Assembly (NCBI GenBank): GCA_937876695.1
Contig: CALFHW010000056.1
Coordinates: 1 to 10,985, forward strand
Source of the DNA: an uncultured bacterium
GTDB taxonomy: Bacteria > Patescibacteriota > Dojkabacteria > CALFHW01
Direction: 5' to 3'
Length of the DNA: 10,985 bases
Position numbers and translations under genes: made by a program
Notes under the pieces: model-generated
Told to the model about the DNA's origin: nothing
Database searches by the model: none
Seen by the model: the letters and a program-made list of their open reading frames with translations, nothing else
Shown here: piece by piece, positions 1 to 7,311 of the stretch
Position numbering within the stretch: the stretch's first letter is position 1
Layout: every line of letters starts with the position of its first letter

Positions 1-3000
1 AGATTTGATGATCTACTCAGGCCAGATGATAAAAAACTAGATAGGCATATTCAAAATCTTCTCTGGGAAGGTCGCAACGTGCTTGATTTCGGGCCAGATG
101 GCTTTGCTGATTTGGACGAGATCGACAGGTGGGCGAGTAGCAGAGGCGGAATGCTTAAAGATAAGGATACTTTTGCAGCTACCGGCGCAGTCGGCACATT
201 AGATCCCTACTTTGAGGCGATTTATCCTGACACCCTCACAAATACTGCTACAGGCGTTGCCAGGAGTATTGAGAGTATTCTTAGAAAAACCAATCCAAAA
301 GATAGTGACAAGACGCGCTTGCTCAGAGCTAGATCGTGGGTTGAGAACCAGATCACTGCAGGGGAGCTCAGAGCAGAGGTTATCAAGCGCCTAAACCTAC
401 AGCAGCTAAACGGCAACATTGCCGCCGTTGTTCAGGAGTTTAGGGACGAAACTGGAAGATTAGACAATTCCAAAAAAGATATCATAGTACTACAGCTAAC
501 GGCTCCAAATTACTGGGAGTCTAGATACCCGGGAGTGCAGCCAATGCGGAGCATTAAGCTTGATGCTACCGACTTGGTTCCAGCTGTTACTGGGCCTATT
601 GATTACAATCATCTAGGCAAGGCCAGTAATCCTCAAATAGCATCGAGCCCCACAGGCTTTACAGTGCAGGTAAGTCCTGGCGTGACTGTGGCGGTTCAGA
701 CGAATAGTACTACCAATGCAACGCCTACGTTCTCCAGTGGCAAAAAGGGTAGTGCTTATCCATACGTGGACATCTCCCAGCTGAAAGGTATTACTGATCC
801 GGCAATCCAAAAAGCCGAAATAGAACGAATCAACGCTCAGTTTACTGACCTGGCACTCAATGAGATGGATCTATTTGAATCAAGAGGCTTCAAGGTCAAT
901 CGTTCACAAGTGCCAGTGTTCTTGCCCAAATTAGTTGTGGGAGGAACGGGTGAAGTAGAGCTCACCTTTGTGCTGATAAACCCAGATGAAGCAGGATTTG
1001 CCAAAGCCCATAAACAAGAGATGGCGGCTCTAGATAAAGATAAAACCTATGCTCAAGCTGCTGGTCGCTTCAGGGCGGCGGTAGCAAAGGATATGGTGGA
1101 CAAAATGCTTAAAACCCCGCAGAGCATGCTGGATATTGTTAATGAATATAAAACAGCTACAGCTGGCGGAAACGGATTGGATGTGCTAGATGCTACAGCC
1201 AAGGTGGTCACTGATCAAAGAACGCCAAAAGGCCTTGTCATCCCAGCGAGTGCGGTCAGATTAAGAGAACTAGGTAGGGTACTTACAGACGAGAACTTTA
1301 TCTTGAGCGCGGGTCTGATCGACATGATGCTGCTCAGCGCCCAGACCAGCCCCGAGCTTAGGTTGACAGAATTGATGAGGCAGCTCACCGACATCCGACA
1401 TGTCAATGCCAAGTTGGAGGCCGGAGTAGGGCTAGCGGGTTATGATCCTCTAGATCAGCAAAAACGAAACCAAACGCAAGCGATAATCCTAGCAGAACTA
1501 CTGCCAAATATGATCCTGTTGACCACCGAGGGGATGAAGTTAAATGGCAAGGATTTGAATATTGAACAAAGGGTTATCCTTGCTCAGAATTGGTTAGACC
1601 AGGGTCTGGCGGGGATGGATAAGACACTGATAGAGGAAGTGAAGTTGAGTCTAACTAGAAAAGTAGTCTATAGGCCAAGCTCATCCGATGTCGTACCTAG
1701 GTATCTAAAAAGTCATGCTGATAGTGATTTTAGAGGCTTTGGAGTGGGTAAATTCAGACTAAAACCATACGACGTGTTGATGTGGGGCAAAATCTCGCCG
1801 GCTGAGTTTGATGCCCAGGTTCTAACCGAGAAAGAGCAACTGACGAGGCTTTATGCCCGTGATGTCACTGCTCAATTGAGGACAGAGTTTGCGACTAAAA
1901 ATACTATGTTTGATACGGCTACCGATCTAAATGGCGCGGTTGATGCCGCCATTTCCGCACTTGGGGCCAAACCATTCCCAGCAGGTGAGTTCTTGAACGC
2001 TGACGAGAGAAGAAGGATTATTCAGGGCTTGCTCACTGGTGAAATTGTCGATTATATTCCCGAGATTAATAATCCTGGAGTAACAGCTGATACTTTACTG
2101 GCAATCATCGGTACAGACGGCCTGGTGGGTAAATTGAAGGCTGTTAATGCAATCGATGACGTTATGTTTAAGGCACATATTGGCAAAGTAGCTACCAAGA
2201 TTGCTCGCGAGGTCTACGGGGCAGGTACTACCGCAGATATGGTTACAATTAAGGCTGGGGTAAAAGCTTTGGTCTCAGCAAAAGCAACCGCTACCAAAAT
2301 TGGCGATGCAACTAAACCTGATTCCGCCCATGCCTTACTCATTACAGCCACTGACGCACTGACCGTTGCAGCACTAGAATCCCCTACAGTTTTCGATAAG
2401 ATGGCGGAGCACGGCTTAAAACCAGTCGAGGTTGCAAAATTGCGATCGATAATGGTTGAAGCCAGAAATAAAAGATTGAAAGACAGCGCTGACGCTATAA
2501 GAAGCAAGGCCGACAAAGAAGCAAAAAGTACGCTGAAGATAGCCAGGGAAATGCTGGGAGTGCACAAGGCCAAGGTTAAAGCAGAGGCGGATGTCGTTGC
2601 TGCTGACAGTTATGCAGATCAAAAAGAGCGCGAGGCAGCGCTCAAAGCTGGTGATATGCTCTCGCAGGCTAGAATCACTGACAATGAGCAGGGCTGGCTC
2701 AGAAAAAGAATTCCATTGTTTAGAAAAACCATCTCTATGTCCGAATATTCTGAGAGGCAATTTGAGAAACTCAACGAGGAAACGCGCCAAGCAAAGAAGG
2801 TTTTTGAAGATGTAATTACTAAGGCCGCTGCTGCAAATCTACTCCGCCTTGACCCCACCGGGCCTACAAAGAAATATAAAGACCTAGCAGAAGCAGGAAT
2901 TTTTGCTGCAGATGATGTTTATAAGGATCCCGTCAAGCTAGAAGCTCTGCTCAAATCAGTTATGGCCGATATGCCTGGCTTTATCAGTCCAGCAGAAGTG

Positions 3001-6000
3001 GATTATGTGGTCAAACTGATCACCGCGAATACCGCCAAAGGTGGAAAGAAGCGAATTGAAGAAACAGTAGTCCAAACTTTAGTAGACAAGATGAGAGACC
3101 CGGCACATAATCAACGCCTGGCAGAGCTTTGTTTTGACGGAATGCTCTCGACTGATAGCATCTCCACAAGACTGGGTAGACTTTCAGAGATTCTGACAAA
3201 TAATTTTGAGGACAAAGTTGTAGACGGACTTAAGGGTAATGCAAACCGGGGAGCAGCCGGTAGGATCTACGAACTTGCCAAAGCCATGGGTCTAAATGAC
3301 GACGGAGCTAGAAAAGCCATTGAGGGCTGGGCAAATGAATACAAGAACAACTACTCGGCAGCCGGCAAGGAAGAAGAGATGAAGTTCGATGCTGCTGCTA
3401 AGACGGCCATCAATGAATACTTCGCTGACGGCAAATTAGGCACGAAAGATGGCTATAAGCCCAGAGAGTTTAAGTTAGACCTAGGGGGCAAGACTTTCAA
3501 TAAGCAGAGAGTCGCCCTCAAGCGTGATCTGAACAAGTTCTTGCCTCCTGAAATGAAGATCTTCGAGGCTGACACCGCCACCGGCAGAGTTTTTAGATCG
3601 CTACTGGAAGATATCGCCAATCGAACTCTAGAGAATAACGACGTAAAAACATACAAAAAATGGTATAACCGCTTAGGTAAGTTTGCCCTAGAGACTAGTT
3701 TCGTAATTGCCCTGCCTGGAGTAGGTATTGCATTGAGATGGGGTGCTAGAGAAGCTGCTAAGACTGTACTTCAGTGGCAGAGAAAAGGACTCGAGTATAA
3801 GAAAGATGGTAAGGATAGGGGTTTCTTTACGGCCTTGAAAGACGATTTGACTGCTGTTGGTAGAAACCTATATATCCTTCCTAGAACAGCGCTGGGTATC
3901 TCGACATTCGGTATGAGTGAATTCTACATCGCAGGTACCTCATTTGTCTGGGATGTCCTGGTCAAGAACCGCAAAGAACTAAACCGCACAGATTATGCGG
4001 TATTGATGGTAGCAGGTATAGGCTCGTTAGTTGCCAGCACTGGACTTAGTTTTGTGGGTGCAGAGGCAGGTAAGTCAATTTCCAAAGGTGGGGCGCTAGC
4101 TCAGGCATTTGGTAGGTTCGCAGGTAATCAAATAGGTAACTTCGCGGTATTCTCAATGTTTGACGCCCTTAACAACCGCCGTGATGATAATAAGGATCTT
4201 AAAGAACGCCGAGTCCGTCAGGAACTGCTATACAAATCCAGAACCTTTGCTTACATGGCCTTTGGCCCAATGTCCTTGACCAACGCAACTCTTAATAACC
4301 CTGATTTCAAGAAATTTGTGGATGGTATAAGTTCTCCAGATAATCCGATTGGTAAGGCTCTACAGGATATAAATAGGTTTGTTTTCAATGCGGCGCCAAT
4401 ATTTGATAATGATAAGCCTAGTCAGGTAGTTGGGGAGCTTCACCCAATAAATGTGGGTGATGCACTAGGAGTTGGCCTCAATAACGTCGGCCAAAACCTC
4501 GGCCAAGGTCTGGGTAATGCTTGGGGACAATTTGGCGACCATATGAAAGGTGTATTTGGTCCTATCGGTCAAGGGATTGGTAATGCGGCACAAGGCGTTG
4601 GTAATGTCTTCGGTGGCGGAAATGTCCAGCAACAGAACGTTAATCAGGGTGGCGGTGGGGGTGTGGGAGGCCCTGGTATATTCCCACTCTTCCAACAGTT
4701 AAATATCAACGTACAGCCGAATGGTGTAATCCCCGCTGGCATACCACAAGCGCAGCAACAACCTGGACAACCGAATTGGGGATTGAACTTGTTTAATAAC
4801 CTGTTTAATAATAACAACCAACCCGGTGGAGGTCCCCCTGCTCCGGTAAATCCGATCGGGCCTTTGGGACCTGTCCCGAATCCAAATCCTAACCCTAACC
4901 CCATACTCCCTGTGGGCGGTCTATTCGGAGTGGGCGGTCCTCTAGGTGTGGGGGCCGGCGCAGCAGTGGCCCCAGCGGTTCCAGCTGGAGCAAATGGCGA
5001 CTGGGTATTTGTAGGAAAAAGCTCTGATAACAACCAAATATTTGCCAATGTAAATACAGGTGATTTTGTCGAAGCCTTTAAGGACCAAAATTTGTTCAAT
5101 GACCCCGCCAACCAACAACTAAAATTTCCAGAAGCTAGTTTCACACCGAATCCTGCAAATGGTGACCTCGTTGTACCAGTAGCCTATACTGCTGATCTGC
5201 AGCATGCCATGGCAAATGGTGTTGATGGAGATATGGATATTATAGATGGTGTAAATGGACCGAGACTGGTATTTGGAGGAGCTGATGGTTCCATGAAAAT
5301 CCAGCAGCCAGTATTTGGAGGGTTGATAGAGTTCACCCCAGAGGATAATTTTGGCAATGGGGTACCAATGATCAACTATAGTGCACAAGCACAGCAAATC
5401 GCAGCCGCAGCAGGACCAGGTCCCGTAGTCGCTCCTGTAGGAGGTCCTGTGGCAGTAGTTGAGGAATCCGTAGTTCGTGGTATTGAACTAGACCGAGACG
5501 GTGACGGCATCCCTGATGTACTCGACCGTAACAATATAGTAACCGATAATATCACTGCAAGTGCCACTGCCATCACTAGTCCAGTTACGCCTGTAACGAC
5601 CGGTGGCGGGGGAGTAACGCCAGGGGTTCCCGTTACTCCTACCGGCTATGTGAATATGGTTAATGATGCTGATCTAGTGGGACCTACAGGTAAATACCTT
5701 GACTTGAATGATCTGGGGTCGTACAGAATTAATAGGGCCAACACAATTGATACAATCTTCAGAACAAACGGCTTCTATAGCAGCTTGAATTCTGCCACAC
5801 CACAAGAAATCTTGGCGATTGCGGAATACAGAGCAGATGACCTAAACAATGGCTCCACAGCTCCTTTTACAGTTGCATATGCAAATGATGCGTTGAGTAA
5901 GATTAGATCAAACTGGTCGGGCCTTTGGGAGGCTACTACAAACAGAGTTGCATATGATGTTCCAACTAGTATTAGTCCAACCTGGCTAACAGAAGTTGAA

Positions 6001-6684
6001 GAGCGCGTGGCAAATATGAATGGTGTTACAACGACTCCAGGCGTGACCTCACCCGTCGTGACGACGCCTCCAGCAGCTGTGACCCAGCCGGCAGCAGGGC
6101 CGACTGTCTTCTTGAATAACGGCCTGCCGATAACTGATCCTACGCTGAACACGTTGATAAACATTGCAGTAGCTGAAGGTATTAACCCAGCCAATAGGGC
6201 ACAGTGGGGCAGTTTCCTAGATAGTCTTACACCGCAGGAGATAGACCTTCTGGCAGACGGTAAATCTATCCCTGGCCGTGGCGGTGCAGCCAAACCTCTA
6301 TTCGGTGGCTTCTTCACTCCACCTGTGCTAGCAGGTAACGCCCAGATTCCAGCTGGTGAGTTCGGATCATTTGTAGTCACAAACGATCCGGTATCAGGTG
6401 CCAGCGCCTATAACTTCTTCTTCCTAGGCGCTTCAGCGGTGCCAAATGCAAGCGGTAACTACACATTGAGTGTTGGAATTCCGTTCTTACCTGGTAGCAG
6501 CATTGTGCTTACAAATGATGCTAATCCAGCCTTTGTAAACAACGTCTTAGCCAAAGGTGGATTCCTAGGCCTAACTGCTGCAGGAGCTTTGATGGTGGGT
6601 GGGACAGCGTTTGGAGTAACTACCCGTGCGATTTCATTCGTAGGCAGATCGTTCTTGAGGGTTACTGGCCTAGCCAGAAGATAG
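1..6684 (+). CDS. Giant modular protein, probably membrane-anchored or surface-exposed (5' end outside window)
   Basis: I do not recognise the family. The frame is open from base 1 (it reads RFDDLLRPDD...), so the GTG at 79 is an internal Val and the true start lies upstream; 2227 residues are visible before TAG. Residues are counted here from the first codon of the window. Order: mixed, mainly helical region (1-810); charged coiled-coil-type helices (about 813-950); further helical region; hydrophobic segments at 1228-1245 and 1333-1354; five 11-residue repeats (1482-1536); Gly/Asn/Gln/Pro linker (1541-1663); beta-type domain starting GDWVFVG (about 1664-1800); calcium-type motif (1831-1842); Thr/Pro linkers around two small helical modules, each with TPQEI; beta-type domain; C-terminal hydrophobic segment (2188-2206) followed by five Arg. 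Only one Cys is visible (in AELCFDG), which suits an extracytoplasmic protein. Two small genes follow closely. The coding call is near certain; the location is inferred and the function unknown. Confidence 0.96.
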   Translation, partial: RFDDLLRPDDKKLDRHIQNLLWEGRNVLDFGPDGFADLDEIDRWASSRGGMLKDKDTFAATGAVGTLDPYFEAIYPDTLTNTATGVARSIESILRKTNPKDSDKTRLLRARSWVENQITAGELRAEVIKRLNLQQLNGNIAAVVQEFRDETGRLDNSKKDIIVLQLTAPNYWESRYPGVQPMRSIKLDATDLVPAVTGPIDYNHLGKASNPQIASSPTGFTVQVSPGVTVAVQTNSTTNATPTFSSGKKGSAYPYVDISQLKGITDPAIQKAEIERINAQFTDLALNEMDLFESRGFKVNRSQVPVFLPKLVVGGTGEVELTFVLINPDEAGFAKAHKQEMAALDKDKTYAQAAGRFRAAVAKDMVDKMLKTPQSMLDIVNEYKTATAGGNGLDVLDATAKVVTDQRTPKGLVIPASAVRLRELGRVLTDENFILSAGLIDMMLLSAQTSPELRLTELMRQLTDIRHVNAKLEAGVGLAGYDPLDQQKRNQTQAIILAELLPNMILLTTEGMKLNGKDLNIEQRVILAQNWLDQGLAGMDKTLIEEVKLSLTRKVVYRPSSSDVVPRYLKSHADSDFRGFGVGKFRLKPYDVLMWGKISPAEFDAQVLTEKEQLTRLYARDVTAQLRTEFATKNTMFDTATDLNGAVDAAISALGAKPFPAGEFLNADERRRIIQGLLTGEIVDYIPEINNPGVTADTLLAIIGTDGLVGKLKAVNAIDDVMFKAHIGKVATKIAREVYGAGTTADMVTIKAGVKALVSAKATATKIGDATKPDSAHALLITATDALTVAALESPTVFDKMAEHGLKPVEVAKLRSIMVEARNKRLKDSADAIRSKADKEAKSTLKIAREMLGVHKAKVKAEADVVAADSYADQKEREAALKAGDMLSQARITDNEQGWLRKRIPLFRKTISMSEYSERQFEKLNEETRQAKKVFEDVITKAAAANLLRLDPTGPTKKYKDLAEAGIFAADDVYKDPVKLEALLKSVMADMPGFISPAEVDYVVKLITANTAKGGKKRIEETVVQTLVDKMRDPAHNQRLAELCFDGMLSTDSISTRLGRLSEILTNNFEDKVVDGLKGNANRGAAGRIYELAKAMGLNDDGARKAIEGWANEYKNNYSAAGKEEEMKFDAAAKTAINEYFADGKLGTKDGYKPREFKLDLGGKTFNKQRVALKRDLNKFLPPEMKIFEADTATGRVFRSLLEDIANRTLENNDVKTYKKWYNRLGKFALETSFVIALPGVGIALRWGAREAAKTVLQWQRKGLEYKKDGKDRGFFTALKDDLTAVGRNLYILPRTALGISTFGMSEFYIAGTSFVWDVLVKNRKELNRTDYAVLMVAGIGSLVASTGLSFVGAEAGKSISKGGALAQAFGRFAGNQIGNFAVFSMFDALNNRRDDNKDLKERRVRQELLYKSRTFAYMAFGPMSLTNATLNNPDFKKFVDGISSPDNPIGKALQDINRFVFNAAPIFDNDKPSQVVGELHPINVGDALGVGLNNVGQNLGQGLGNAWGQFGDHMKGVFGPIGQGIGNAAQGVGNVFGGGNVQQQNVNQGGGGGVGGPGIFPLFQQLNINVQPNGVIPAGIPQAQQQPGQPNWGLNLFNNLFNNNNQPGGGPPAPVNPIGPLGPVPNPNPNPNPILPVGGLFGVGGPLGVGAGAAVAPAVPAGANGDWVFVGKSSDNNQIFANVNTGDFVEAFKDQNLFNDPANQQLKFPEASFTPNPANGDLVVPVAYTADLQHAMANGVDGDMDIIDGVNGPRLVFGGADGSMKIQQPVFGGLIEFTPEDNFGNGVPMINYSAQAQQIAAAAGPGPVVAPVGGPVAVVEESVVRGIELDRDGDGIPDVLDRNNIVTDNITASATAITSPVTPVTTGGGGVTPGVPVTPTGYVNMVNDADLVGPTGKYLDLNDLGSYRINRANTIDTIFRTNGFYSSLNSATPQEILAIAEYRADDLNNGSTAPFTVAYANDALSKIRSNWSGLWEATTNRVAYDVPTSISPTWLTEVEERVANMNGVTTTPGVTSPVVTTPPAAVTQPAAGPTVFLNNGLPITDPTLNTLINIAVAEGINPANRAQWGSFLDSLTPQEIDLLADGKSIPGRGGAAKPLFGGFFTPPVLAGNAQIPAGEFGSFVVTNDPVSGASAYNFFFLGASAVPNASGNYTLSVGIPFLPGSSIVLTNDANPAFVNNVLAKGGFLGLTAAGALMVGGTAFGVTTRAISFVGRSFLRVTGLARR
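2437..2841 (+). other. Charged coiled-coil-type helical region in the giant protein
   Basis: Residues about 813-947 are rich in Lys, Glu, Ala and Arg and almost free of Pro and Gly, with stretches such as ARNKRLKDSADAIRSK, KREREAALKAG-like segments (read as QKEREAALKAG) and ERQFEKLNEETRQAKK. This composition is typical of long helices or coiled coils. A short basic break, LRKRIPLFRK, splits the region near residue 905. It could be a stalk or an oligomerisation segment. The call is by eye; no coiled-coil score was computed. Confidence 0.55.
3682..4062 (+). other. Hydrophobic, possibly membrane-spanning segments in mid giant protein
   Basis: Residues 1228-1245 (core FVIALPGVGIAL) and 1333-1354 (core AVLMVAGIGSLVAS) are long enough to cross or enter a membrane. 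Between them lies a moderately hydrophobic stretch (LYILPRTALGISTFGMSEFYIAG) and basic patches (QRKGLEYKKDGKD, KNRKEL). The two helical candidates are Gly-rich and less hydrophobic than a typical single-pass anchor. They may be membrane helices, a hairpin, or buried helices of a soluble domain. Confidence 0.5.
4444..4608 (+). repeat. Five tandem 11-residue (33-base) amphipathic Gly repeats in the giant protein
   Basis: Residues 1482-1536 divide without gaps into five 11-residue units starting at P, L, L, M and I. Within the unit, position 3 is Asn in four of five, position 4 is V/V/A/V/A, position 8 is L/L/F/I/V and position 9 is Gly in all five. The first two units are the most alike, sharing N3, V4, G5, L8, G9 and G11. 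The run ends at FGGG. An 11-residue period fits three helical turns, as in apolipoprotein-like or LEA-like amphipathic helices that lie on membranes, but the high Gly content is unusual for that. The period is protein-level: the DNA units have diverged. Confidence 0.75.
4609..4989 (+). repeat. Low-complexity Gly/Asn/Gln/Pro linker of the giant protein
   Basis: Residues about 1537-1663 are dominated by G, N, Q and P, with a GGGGG run, the near repeat LFNNLFNNNN (4792-4818), an alternating PNPNPNPNP tract near 4870-4900, and paired GLFGVGG and GPLGVGAG. It separates the helical, hydrophobic part from the beta-type modules. It is best read as a flexible, disordered spacer. The complementary strand is open here only because the Gly and Pro codons are GC-rich and stop-free in reverse. 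Confidence 0.8.
5491..5526 (+). other. Calcium-binding type motif DRDGDGIPDVLD
   Basis: Residues 1831-1842 fit the DxDxDGxxDxxD loop found in thrombospondin type 3 repeats and related Ca2+ loops of bacterial surface proteins. Asp occurs at positions 1, 3, 5, 9 and 12, with Gly at 6. Only one copy is visible, between the beta-type domain and the Thr/Pro linkers. Calcium binding is expected from the motif and has not been shown. A single copy may rigidify a linker. Confidence 0.7.
5728..6258 (+). repeat. Two related small helical modules, each with TPQEI, joined by Thr/Pro linkers
   Basis: Module 1 carries INRAN (from 5728) and SATPQEILAIAEY (TPQEI at 5797-5811). Module 2 carries INPAN (from 6181) and SLTPQEIDLLADG (TPQEI at 6229-6243). 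The INxAN-to-TPQEI spacing differs (23 and 16 residues from the I to the T), so they are either diverged copies or a short shared motif. A TTPGV/VTTPP-type linker lies between them. The function is unknown. Confidence 0.4.
6562..6684 (+). other. C-terminal hydrophobic segment plus Arg-rich tail (possible membrane anchor)
   Basis: Residues 2188-2206 (core FLGLTAAGALMVGGTAFGV) are followed by a 21-residue tail with five Arg and no acidic residue. By the positive-inside rule the tail would be cytoplasmic and the preceding modules outside, if this is a single-pass anchor. No LPxTG or PEP-CTERM motif is seen just before it. The segment is Gly/Ala-rich, so a buried helix is the alternative. Confidence 0.6.
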
Positions 6685-6685
6685 A

Positions 6686-6691
6686 TATAAA
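6686..6691 (+). promoter_or_regulatory. Weak -10-like box before the 184-residue gene
   Basis: TATAAA begins two bases after the giant gene's stop and ends 21 bases before the ATG at 6713. A start about seven bases downstream would give a 5' leader of roughly 15 bases. No convincing -35 box or Shine-Dalgarno site is seen; the only purines near the start are AAAGAA. Read-through from the giant gene is equally likely. Confidence 0.25.
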
Positions 6692-6712
6692 TTAAGTTGG
6701 TACTAAAGAATA

Positions 6713-7267
6713 ATGCTGAAAATTAACCTGACACAAGTAAATGGTACCACTGTGGAGTTACCTGATCAGGAGTTAGCCCGAATAGTGGGGGATTTCAAGC
6801 AGAGGGAGACAGAGGGGATGGAAGGGGATGCCAAGGAGATTTATACCGAAATCAAAGAGTCGTTGCGCCCGCATTTTCCTGCTGAGGATTTCAACGAGAT
6901 GCAGCTATCTGCAGTGATGGACGCGGTGGTGAGTTATGTCCAAGTTAGAATAGCTGAGAGATTGGACGAGATATTCCCCGATGAGTTTTATGCCCGTTTA
7001 GATACCTACTTGGAAGACGATACCATCACTCCCGAGCAGGTCCCCGCCATAATTGACTATATGTATACAACTTTCACTAATGGCAGTATTTTGGAGTTCG
7101 GCAGAAGTCAGGCACTCGAATATCTCCCCTACCTGAAAGCGGAACTTAAGAAGTACAAGAAGCAATTGCAGGACTTAGTGAACTTAGACCCAGAAAAACA
7201 ACAACAGTTCATCTCTCTAGTCGCCAAAGACGACTTTGCCGCTGCTGCGGGCTTGCTTTCCCACTAA
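6713..7267 (+). CDS. Acidic helical protein of unknown function, 184 aa
   Basis: The ATG at 6713 is the first start after the giant gene's stop and gives a complete ORF ending in TAA. The protein is acidic, Cys-free and mostly helical, with no signal peptide or membrane segment. A short beta-like N-terminus (MLKINLTQVNG) precedes the helices. The middle (about residues 75-105, with VRIAERLDEIFPDEFYARLD) and the following TPEQVPAIIDYMYTTF recall small helical proteins of the DUF5663 type seen in CPR genomes, but this is a weak memory-based resemblance without a search. A Lys-rich helix (ELKKYKKQLQDL) lies near residue 145. It sits 28 bases after the giant gene and 42 before the next, so it is probably in the same transcript and may act with the giant protein. 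Shine-Dalgarno sequence is not evident. The coding call is strong; the role is unknown. Confidence 0.9.
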   Translation: MLKINLTQVNGTTVELPDQELARIVGDFKQRETEGMEGDAKEIYTEIKESLRPHFPAEDFNEMQLSAVMDAVVSYVQVRIAERLDEIFPDEFYARLDTYLEDDTITPEQVPAIIDYMYTTFTNGSILEFGRSQALEYLPYLKAELKKYKKQLQDLVNLDPEKQQQFISLVAKDDFAAAAGLLSH

Positions 7268-7288
7268 TCAGACCTGGTGCTGGTATCC

Positions 7289-7304
7289 TATAATATGCTA
7301 TAAT
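7289..7304 (+). promoter_or_regulatory. Tandem -10 boxes directly before the 252-residue gene
   Basis: Two perfect TATAAT boxes lie at 7289-7294 and 7299-7304, ten bases apart. The second is an extended -10 (TGCTATAAT, from 7296) and ends five bases before the ATG at 7310, so a transcript would begin at or within a base or so of the start codon. The first would give a leader of about nine bases. Neither has a recognisable TTGACA-type -35. Together with the missing Shine-Dalgarno site, this suggests leaderless or near-leaderless translation. Confidence 0.65.
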
Positions 7305-7311
7305 ATAGCAT
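7295..7311 (+). repeat. Perfect 7-base inverted repeat spanning the -10 box and start codon
   Basis: ATGCTAT-AAT-ATAGCAT has 7-base arms and a 3-base centre. It contains the second TATAAT and its right arm runs into the ATG at 7310. It could be an operator for a dimeric regulator or could form a small AU-rich hairpin. The symmetry also places a TGCTATATT box on the minus strand. A chance palindrome in AT-rich DNA cannot be excluded. Confidence 0.55.

Noticed and set aside
79..81. GTG as start of the giant gene
   Set aside because: The same frame is open from base 1 to this codon and reads plausible protein, and no ribosome binding site precedes it. It is an internal Val.
4869..4920. Possible CRISPR or satellite-type repeat in the NP tract
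   Set aside because: The period is six bases, in frame, and encodes Asn-Pro. There are no spacers and no palindromic repeat.
4644..5144. Minus-strand ORF of 166 codons, Pro/Gly-rich
   Set aside because: It is the reverse shadow of the Gly/Asn/Pro linker, whose codons are stop-free in reverse. It has no promoter or start context.
5775..6380. Minus-strand ORF of 201 codons
   Set aside because: It lies wholly inside the giant gene over Thr/Pro/Gly-rich codons. The plus-strand reading has clear modules that continue on both sides.
7268..7309. Terminator or small RNA between the 184- and 252-residue genes
   Set aside because: The only strong symmetry overlaps the next start codon and has no T-run after it. 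The gap is better explained as a promoter.
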